NCBI GenBank assembly: GCA_964436935.1
Contig: CAYTES010000048.1
Location: 1-11,548 of the forward strand
Length of the DNA stretch: 11,548 bases
Direction: 5' to 3'
From: CAYTES01 sp964436935
GTDB lineage: Bacteria > Patescibacteriota > Gracilibacteria > UBA1369 > UBA12473
The translations under genes and the position numbers were made by a program. How positions within the stretch are numbered: position 1 is the first letter of the stretch; every line of letters begins with the position of its first letter. The notes under the pieces are model-generated. The model saw only the letters and a list, made by a program, of their open reading frames with translations, was not told where the DNA came from and searched no databases. Of the stretch, positions 7,832 through 11,548 are shown piece after piece.

Positions 7832-9121
7832 ATGCGCCGTTTTTTCTCTTCATGGATTTTATTCTCGGTGTTGGCGTTGATCGTGAACATTTCCGCGATG
7901 GCAGTGGTTCAAGCCGGATCCCTGTATGCGGATCTTGACGATAAGGATATCTACATCTATTCCATCACCCAACTTTCGACGAACGAAGTGGTTCATGGCT
8001 ACGAGGATGGGACCTACAAACCTGAGCAGGCCATCAACCGCGCGGAGTTTTTGAAAATCGCAATGGCTTGGTACGGCACGGAAATTAAAACGTTAAACCT
8101 CACCGGTTCAAACTGCTACACGGATGTGGCCGATCAATGGTTTGCTCCTTACGTGTGTGCCGCCACCGAGATGGGCATCGTGAAAGGCTACGACGATCAT
8201 TCCTTTCACCCGGACTATCCCATCACCTTTATTGAAGCGAGCAAGATCATCGTCAATGTATTCGGCCTTCCCGTGCAAACCGAAGGCGCTGAAAATTGGT
8301 ATCAGCCTTATGTGGAAGCCATGGCCAATAAGGAATTAATCGTTCCGACGATCGTTTCGCTCACACAAGAGGTGGACCGCGGGGAAACCGCAGAAATGGT
8401 TTACGGAAGCACCGACGCTTCAGGCGGGAACTGGCCGACGACCTACTACAATGACTTGAATACGGGAGCGTTGGATTTCTATCGCGTGGTTACGTCGAGC
8501 CCGGGAGCTTCGACTTTCTACACCTATCTCATCGACGGCACCAAAGCGATTTATTTGGAAGGCACACAGCGTGCGGCAATCAATCCAAGTCAGACCCAAT
8601 TGGCTTATTTGGAATCGAAAGATTGGCTCTCAACGCTGATGGTAAAAGATCTTGCCACCGGTACAATTCTCAAGACTTTCACGGACGTGGATGGGGGAGA
8701 AGTCAACGGGTTCTCCTGGTCTGAGGACGGAGAACAAGTTCGATGGACCGCCATCAGTTATGAGAACAGTGAATTTGAGGGTGTGGTGGTGGTGAACCAA
8801 GTTGATTTGGAATCGGAAACCGTGGCTTCCTTTGAAACCAATAGCTGGTTTCACTGCGGTGGGAGCTGCTATCCCTACCCGTTTGTCTGGGCCGAGGGCA
8901 AAACCTACGGAGCGATCCTCACATTTCTTTATGACGAGCAAGACGATGAAAATTCTTATTTTTTGATTTACAACTCACTGGGACAGGAAATTGGCACTAC
9001 CGCTCCGCTCACGCGTCTCAATACAGAACCCAGCCGGTACAATTGGAGTGAATCAGGTGAAGGGTTGATCGCCGAATATTCCGATGGCAGCAGTGAAGCA
9101 ATTGCGGTGACGTGGAAATGA
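7832..9121 (+). CDS. Secreted SLH-repeat surface protein with a beta-rich C-terminal region
   Basis: This 429-aa protein begins with a signal peptide (RR, a hydrophobic core at 8-25, then AVVQA before Gly29). Three SLH-type modules follow. Module 1 is about 32-80 (YADLDD, VVHGYEDGTYKPEQAINRAEFLK). Module 2 is about 95-146 (CYTDVADQWFAPYV, GIVKGYDDHSFHPDYPIT). Module 3 is about 153-192 and weaker (NWYQPYVEAM, then VDRGETAEMVYG). SLH modules anchor proteins to cell-wall polymers or, in CPR, to the S-layer or envelope. Residues about 205-429 are beta-rich with repeats such as AAINPSQTQLAYLES and GFSWSEDGEQVRW, which resemble TolB/WD-like propeller blades. Two nearby Cys (CGGSC) may pair outside the cell. 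The likely role is a cell-surface structural or binding protein. There is no Shine-Dalgarno; the sequence before the ATG is pyrimidine-rich. Its TGA stop overlaps the ATG of a short SLH-like fragment. Confidence 0.8.
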   Translation: MRRFFSSWILFSVLALIVNISAMAVVQAGSLYADLDDKDIYIYSITQLSTNEVVHGYEDGTYKPEQAINRAEFLKIAMAWYGTEIKTLNLTGSNCYTDVADQWFAPYVCAATEMGIVKGYDDHSFHPDYPITFIEASKIIVNVFGLPVQTEGAENWYQPYVEAMANKELIVPTIVSLTQEVDRGETAEMVYGSTDASGGNWPTTYYNDLNTGALDFYRVVTSSPGASTFYTYLIDGTKAIYLEGTQRAAINPSQTQLAYLESKDWLSTLMVKDLATGTILKTFTDVDGGEVNGFSWSEDGEQVRWTAISYENSEFEGVVVVNQVDLESETVASFETNSWFHCGGSCYPYPFVWAEGKTYGAILTFLYDEQDDENSYFLIYNSLGQEIGTTAPLTRLNTEPSRYNWSESGEGLIAEYSDGSSEAIAVTWK

Positions 9122-9174
9122 GTAAGCTCACTCGCGCCGAATTCGCCCAAATAGCGACCAAAGTGTTTGAATAG
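9118..9174 (+). pseudogene. SLH-like remnant ORF (18 codons) in another frame
   Basis: An ATG overlapping the stop of the SLH gene (ATGA at 9118-9121) opens an 18-codon frame, MSKLTRAEFAQIATKVFE. The segment LTRAEFAQIATKVF matches the core of an SLH motif (TRAEF followed by a hydrophobic helix). It is in the -1 frame relative to the upstream gene. The simplest reading is that a longer SLH protein once continued here and was broken by a frameshift and downstream replacement. A tiny translated peptide or frameshift extension is possible but unsupported. Confidence 0.45.
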
Positions 9175-9191
9175 GATGCGAAATTTAAAAT

Positions 9192-9222
9192 TTGACAATG
9201 TTGCTTTTGTTTGTTATATAAT
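9192..9222 (+). promoter_or_regulatory. Strong promoter of the arginine operon
   Basis: A perfect -35 (TTGACA, 9192-9197) precedes a perfect -10 (TATAAT, 9217-9222) with a 19-bp spacer. The overlapping TATATA at 9215-9220 would give 17 bp. The sequence just upstream (9181-9192) is A/T-rich and could act as an UP element. Transcription would begin near 9229, just before the T-box leader. Confidence 0.75.
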
Positions 9223-9249
9223 AAAATAGTTAGTTTGTTCTTTCTTTTT

Positions 9250-9572
9250 AACGTCCAAATCCCAGAGGAAAAGTAAATATTCATTTTATCTCAAGCGAGC
9301 CGGGGACGGTGGAAGCCCGGTAGTAAAAGAATATTGAACGCGCCTCATCAAGGGTGCAACCGAAGAAAGTCTCGCATCGCGGGACAAGTAGGTGTCGCCG
9401 GCCGAGTCCGTTATCATACTCACCGTTTGTCATCCTGTGAAGGATAGAGAACGGAATAAGGTTGTTTCTGTAAGGAAACAACGAAGAAGGATGGTACCGC
9501 GAAGTCCAAAGACTCTCGTTCCTTCATTACTTCTCTTGAGTGAGAGGTTGTGAATGCACGAGAGTTTTTTTG
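9250..9572 (+). promoter_or_regulatory. T-box riboswitch with Arg (CGC) specifier
   Basis: T-box leaders bind uncharged tRNA and let transcription continue when the cognate amino acid is scarce. The specifier loop has AGTA (9272-9275) opposite GAACGC (9336-9341), so the specifier is CGC, an Arg codon. Above it AATATTC (9276-9282) pairs with GAATATT (9329-9335). The distal part has AGCGAG (9294-9299) and a GGTG loop (9308-9311) for the tRNA elbow. Below the loop GAGG (9265-9268) pairs with CCTC (9343-9346). A conserved AGTAGG...CCGTTA block lies at 9387-9413. In the antiterminator GAAGGA (9486-9491) pairs with TCCTTC (9520-9525), the 7-nt bulge TGGTACC is 9492-9498, and 9499-9502 pairs with 9516-9519. 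UGGU fits a tRNA with discriminator A. The target is argG-argF', consistent with an arginine sensor. Confidence 0.92.
9512..9571 (+). terminator. T-box intrinsic terminator
   Basis: ACTCTCGT (9512-9519) pairs with ACGAGAGT (9558-9565), followed by seven T (9565-9571). An inner arm extends the hairpin, with CTTCTC near 9530-9535 facing GAGAGG near 9542-9547. The 5' strand overlaps the 3' half of the T-box antiterminator (9516-9525), so the two folds exclude each other. Confidence 0.88.
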
Positions 9573-9589
9573 TATTTTTCAATTCAGCC

Positions 9590-9652
9590 ATGAAAACCAT
9601 TTCAATCCAAAATCGCCGCCGCCGTGAAAATAACTGTCAAAAGTTTCCCTAG
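9590..9652 (+). CDS. Arginine leader peptide (20 aa, four consecutive Arg codons)
   Basis: An ATG at 9590 opens a 20-codon ORF, MKTISIQNRRRRENNCQKFP, ending in TAG 9650-9652. Codons 9 to 12 (9614-9625) are CGC CGC CGC CGT, all Arg. It lies between the T-box terminator and a second terminator, just upstream of argG. That position and the run of regulatory codons match leader peptides of amino-acid operons controlled by ribosome-mediated attenuation. Three of the four codons are the CGC used as the T-box specifier, so both devices would monitor the same tRNA. A ribosome stalled on the Arg run should leave 9642-9652 free to pair with 9686-9696, while one that reaches the stop would cover it. No Shine-Dalgarno is visible, as for most genes in this window. 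Translation is not proven, and a run of four Arg codons could arise by chance, but the pairing downstream makes that unlikely. Confidence 0.78.
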   Translation: MKTISIQNRRRRENNCQKFP

Positions 9653-9696
9653 TTTGATGTAAAAAAATGCATCTTTAAAAAACTTCTGGGGAAACT
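9642..9696 (+). promoter_or_regulatory. Candidate antiterminator pairing for Arg attenuation
   Basis: AGTTTCCCTAG (9642-9652, the last codons and stop of the leader peptide) can pair with CTGGGGAAACT (9686-9696) over 11 bp with one G-U. The 3' strand takes up the top three base pairs and the whole loop of the second terminator, so the two structures compete. Found by inspection; no folding energy was computed. Confidence 0.68.
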
Positions 9697-9708
9697 CAGG
9701 AGTTTTTT
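9677..9708 (+). terminator. Second intrinsic terminator (attenuator) before argG
   Basis: AAAAAACTTCTG (9677-9688) pairs with CAGGAGTTTTTT (9697-9708) over 12 bp with one G-U and an 8-nt loop. The U-tract is the 3' end of the stem. It sits 31 nt before the argG ATG with no promoter in between, so argG expression requires reading through it. This supports a conditional attenuator. Confidence 0.82.
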
Positions 9709-9739
9709 GTTTCACCTTTTATTTTTTATTTTTCTCCTC

Positions 9740-10939
9740 ATGAAAAAAGTTATTCTCGCGTTTTCCGGAGGGCTCGACACCAGTTTTTGTATCCCGTACT
9801 TGAACGAAAAGGGGTATGACGTGGTGACCGTCACGGTGAATACCGGAGGTTTTACCACCAACCAGTTGAAAGAAATTGCGCAAAAGGCAAAACAGTTGGG
9901 CGCCCTAAAACATCTGGAAAAAGACGGTCAAAAAGACCTCTACAATAATTTTGCCACGAACTTGATTAAAGCCAACTACTTAAAAGGCGGTGTTTATCCA
10001 GCATGTGTTGGACCCGAGCGAATCGTGATCGCTCAAGCGGTAGCCAAAGTGGCGCTTGAGGAAAAAGCGGAGGCGGTGGCGCACGGCTCCACCGGTGCCG
10101 GAAATGATCAAGTGAGATTTGATCTTGCCTTTCAAGCCCTTTTACCAAAAGTAGAAATCATCGCACCCATTCGAGAGGAAGGCTTGAGCCGAGTCGAGGA
10201 AGTGGCCTTTTTAGAAAAAAAAGGATTTAAGGTGGATGCTACGCAAAAAGACTATTCCATCAACGTCGGACTTTTGGGCACCACCATTGGAGGGAAAGAA
10301 ACCTTAAGTACTGCGCAATGTCTTCCGGAGGGTGCATTCCCCAACATTCCTTCACCTCACTCGGTCAATGGAAAACCGATTTTTATATCGCTCGGATTTG
10401 AGAAAGGCTTACCCATTACTTTCCAAGGAGAAAAAATGCACGGCGTGGAGATCATTAATCAGTTGAATGCGGCGGCCGCCAGCTCCGGTTTTGGAAAAGA
10501 CGATCATATAGGCACCACCATTTTAGGCACCAAGGGGCGAGTGGGGTTTGAAGCGCCGGCTATGAAAATCCTCATCAAAGCCCACACCGAACTTGAGAAA
10601 ATAACCTTAACCTCCAAGCAGCTTTTTTGGAAAAATACACTCGGAAATCTCTATGGAGATTTGATTCATGAAGGGCTCTATTTTGAACCGCTCGTCAAAA
10701 ATTTCGAATCTTTTTTAAACTCGGCCAACGCGTTTGTCGAAGGGGAAGTGGCGCTCAAGCTTCAACAGGGGCTCCTTTTCATCGAATCCATAAAAAGCCC
10801 TTATTCGTTGATGAACAACCGACTCGGCAAATATGGAGAAAAAACCGGAGCCTGGACCGGGGCCGAAGCCAAAGGGTTTTGTAAGCTGTACGGCCTCGAA
10901 AGCGCCAATGCATTCTTAACTCAACAGTCCCATGACTAA
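9740..10939 (+). CDS. argG: Argininosuccinate synthase
   Basis: ArgG condenses citrulline and aspartate using ATP to give argininosuccinate, the penultimate step of arginine synthesis, in the cytoplasm. The 399-aa length fits the family. The PP-loop AFSGGLDTS is at residues 7-15, HGSTGAGNDQVRFD at 115-128, and GGKETL and KGRVGFEAPA follow in family order. The adenylate-side segment reads VTVNTGGFT instead of the more usual DLGQ pattern. This resembles, from memory, the ArgG subtype of Bacteroidota, which also pair it with argF'. I chose ATG 9740 (MKKVILAFSGG). A TTG at 9707 is in frame but overlaps the terminator U-tract and would add an unlikely hydrophobic run. There is no clear Shine-Dalgarno. 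Control is through the T-box and Arg leader peptide upstream. Its end overlaps the next gene by 8 nt, suggesting translational coupling. Confidence 0.95.
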   Translation: MKKVILAFSGGLDTSFCIPYLNEKGYDVVTVTVNTGGFTTNQLKEIAQKAKQLGALKHLEKDGQKDLYNNFATNLIKANYLKGGVYPACVGPERIVIAQAVAKVALEEKAEAVAHGSTGAGNDQVRFDLAFQALLPKVEIIAPIREEGLSRVEEVAFLEKKGFKVDATQKDYSINVGLLGTTIGGKETLSTAQCLPEGAFPNIPSPHSVNGKPIFISLGFEKGLPITFQGEKMHGVEIINQLNAAAASSGFGKDDHIGTTILGTKGRVGFEAPAMKILIKAHTELEKITLTSKQLFWKNTLGNLYGDLIHEGLYFEPLVKNFESFLNSANAFVEGEVALKLQQGLLFIESIKSPYSLMNNRLGKYGEKTGAWTGAEAKGFCKLYGLESANAFLTQQSHD

Positions 10940-11548
10940 AAAAGATTTCATCACCGGAGCGGAGTTTCCGCCGGAACAAATCATGGCCATCATCCAAGCC
11001 GCAATTTCCTATAAAAAGGGGGGCATTCCTCATCATCCGCAAAAAATATTAACCTTGCTCTTCAACAACCCTTCCCTTAGAACCAGACTTTCGTTTGAGT
11101 CCGGAATGAAAAAAATGAAAGGGCATGTGAATGTGATTTCAGCCGGGGACAGTTGGAATATGGAATATGAGGAAGGGGCAATCATGAATGGGCAAACTCA
11201 GGAACACATCAAAGACGCGGCCCGAGTGATTTCTGGTTACGGCGATGTCATTGGCATGCGAAAAAGTGAATTGATTACGACAAAGATCGGATTTGAGGGC
11301 GAGTCCGGTTGGGATGAACTCAAGCAGGATGTTGAGATCAACGCGTTGGCCAAGTACGCCACGGTTCCGGTGATCAATTTGGAATCTAACCTCTTTCATC
11401 CGTGCCAAGCGTTGGCGGACATGATGACCCTGGTGGAGAACATGGGCGACCTTCGTAAGAAAAAATATGTGCTCACATGGGCCCCTCATCCCAAACCCTT
11501 GCCCTTGGCCACGCCGCATTCGCAACTTCTCATGCCGGCGATGCTCGG
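10932..11548 (+). CDS. argF': N-acetyl/N-succinyl-ornithine carbamoyltransferase, 5' part
   Basis: The gene runs off the window; 205 residues are visible. Carbamoyltransferases of this type make N-acyl-citrulline from carbamoyl phosphate and an N-acyl-ornithine, a variant arginine route. Motifs are NPSLRTR (46-52, carbamoyl phosphate binding), GDSWNMEYEEG (72-82), HPCQ (156-159) and LTWAPHPKPLP (181-191). The last is typical of acetyl- and succinylornithine enzymes and not of ordinary ornithine carbamoyltransferase. The residue that, as I recall, separates the two is Glu in the acetyl and Pro in the succinyl enzyme, within DGD.xEH. Here the segment reads NGQTQEH with Gln90, so acyl specificity is undecided. 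ATG 10932 overlaps the argG stop by 8 nt and no Shine-Dalgarno is needed if coupled. The second half, including the normally carboxylated Lys, is outside the window. Confidence 0.88.
   Translation, partial: MTKKDFITGAEFPPEQIMAIIQAAISYKKGGIPHHPQKILTLLFNNPSLRTRLSFESGMKKMKGHVNVISAGDSWNMEYEEGAIMNGQTQEHIKDAARVISGYGDVIGMRKSELITTKIGFEGESGWDELKQDVEINALAKYATVPVINLESNLFHPCQALADMMTLVENMGDLRKKKYVLTWAPHPKPLPLATPHSQLLMPAML

Noticed and set aside
7751..7936. GTG at 7762 with a near-ideal AGGAGG upstream, opening a frame of about 58 codons
   Set aside because: The AGGAGG is coding sequence at the end of the DUF5671-like gene, the peptide has no recognisable features, and it overlaps the signal-peptide region of the SLH gene in another frame.
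9707..9739. In-frame TTG extending argG upstream by 11 codons
   Set aside because: The TTG overlaps the attenuator U-tract and the added residues are an unlikely hydrophobic run; MKKVILAFSGG from ATG 9740 is the family-typical start.
1..11548. CRISPR array, tRNA or rRNA genes, insertion sequences
   Set aside because: I saw no regularly spaced direct repeats, no tRNA- or rRNA-like conserved segments, and no transposase-like protein or paired terminal repeats.

Overview
The window looks like a chromosomal segment of an uncultivated bacterium, tentatively from the Patescibacteria (CPR), possibly Peregrinibacteria-like. The hints are a DUF5671-type membrane protein, a short S-layer-homology (SLH) surface protein, very short leaders mostly without Shine-Dalgarno sequences, and unfamiliar helical proteins. 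TGA is used as a stop (for example at 1183-1185 and 6747-6749), which argues against the recoded Gracilibacteria/Absconditabacteria. The lineage call is inference. All recognised genes are on the + strand.

Layout. (1) 1-198 is non-coding with a likely promoter. (2) 199-1185 encodes a divergent EAL-domain (cyclic-di-GMP phosphodiesterase-like) protein. (3) 1220-6749 is a visibly AT-richer three-gene unit behind one promoter: two unrecognised soluble proteins of 240 and 260 aa, then a 1314-aa membrane-anchored ATPase carrying three consecutive, apparently intact FtsK/SpoIIIE motor domains. (4) 6777-9121 holds two envelope genes: a DUF5671-like membrane protein with an extracytoplasmic tail, and a secreted protein with SLH repeats followed by a beta-rich region. 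An 18-codon SLH-like scrap follows it in another frame. (5) 9192-11548 is an arginine biosynthesis operon: promoter, long regulatory leader, argG (argininosuccinate synthase) and an overlapping, truncated argF'-type gene (N-acyl-ornithine carbamoyltransferase).

The most striking element is the argG leader. A strong promoter (TTGACA ... TATAAT) is followed by a complete T-box riboswitch whose specifier reads CGC (Arg) and whose acceptor-binding bulge is UGGU. The T-box ends in its own intrinsic terminator. Just downstream lies a 20-codon ORF with four consecutive Arg codons (CGC CGC CGC CGT), then a second intrinsic terminator. An 11-bp alternative pairing links the end of the small ORF to the upper part and loop of that second terminator, as expected for ribosome-mediated attenuation. 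The operon therefore appears to be gated twice in series by arginyl-tRNA supply: first by direct sensing of uncharged tRNA, then by ribosome stalling. I do not know of this tandem arrangement being described.

The second notable element is the triple-FtsK protein and its two partners, which may be an undescribed translocation module. Its substrate (DNA or protein) cannot be told from the sequence.
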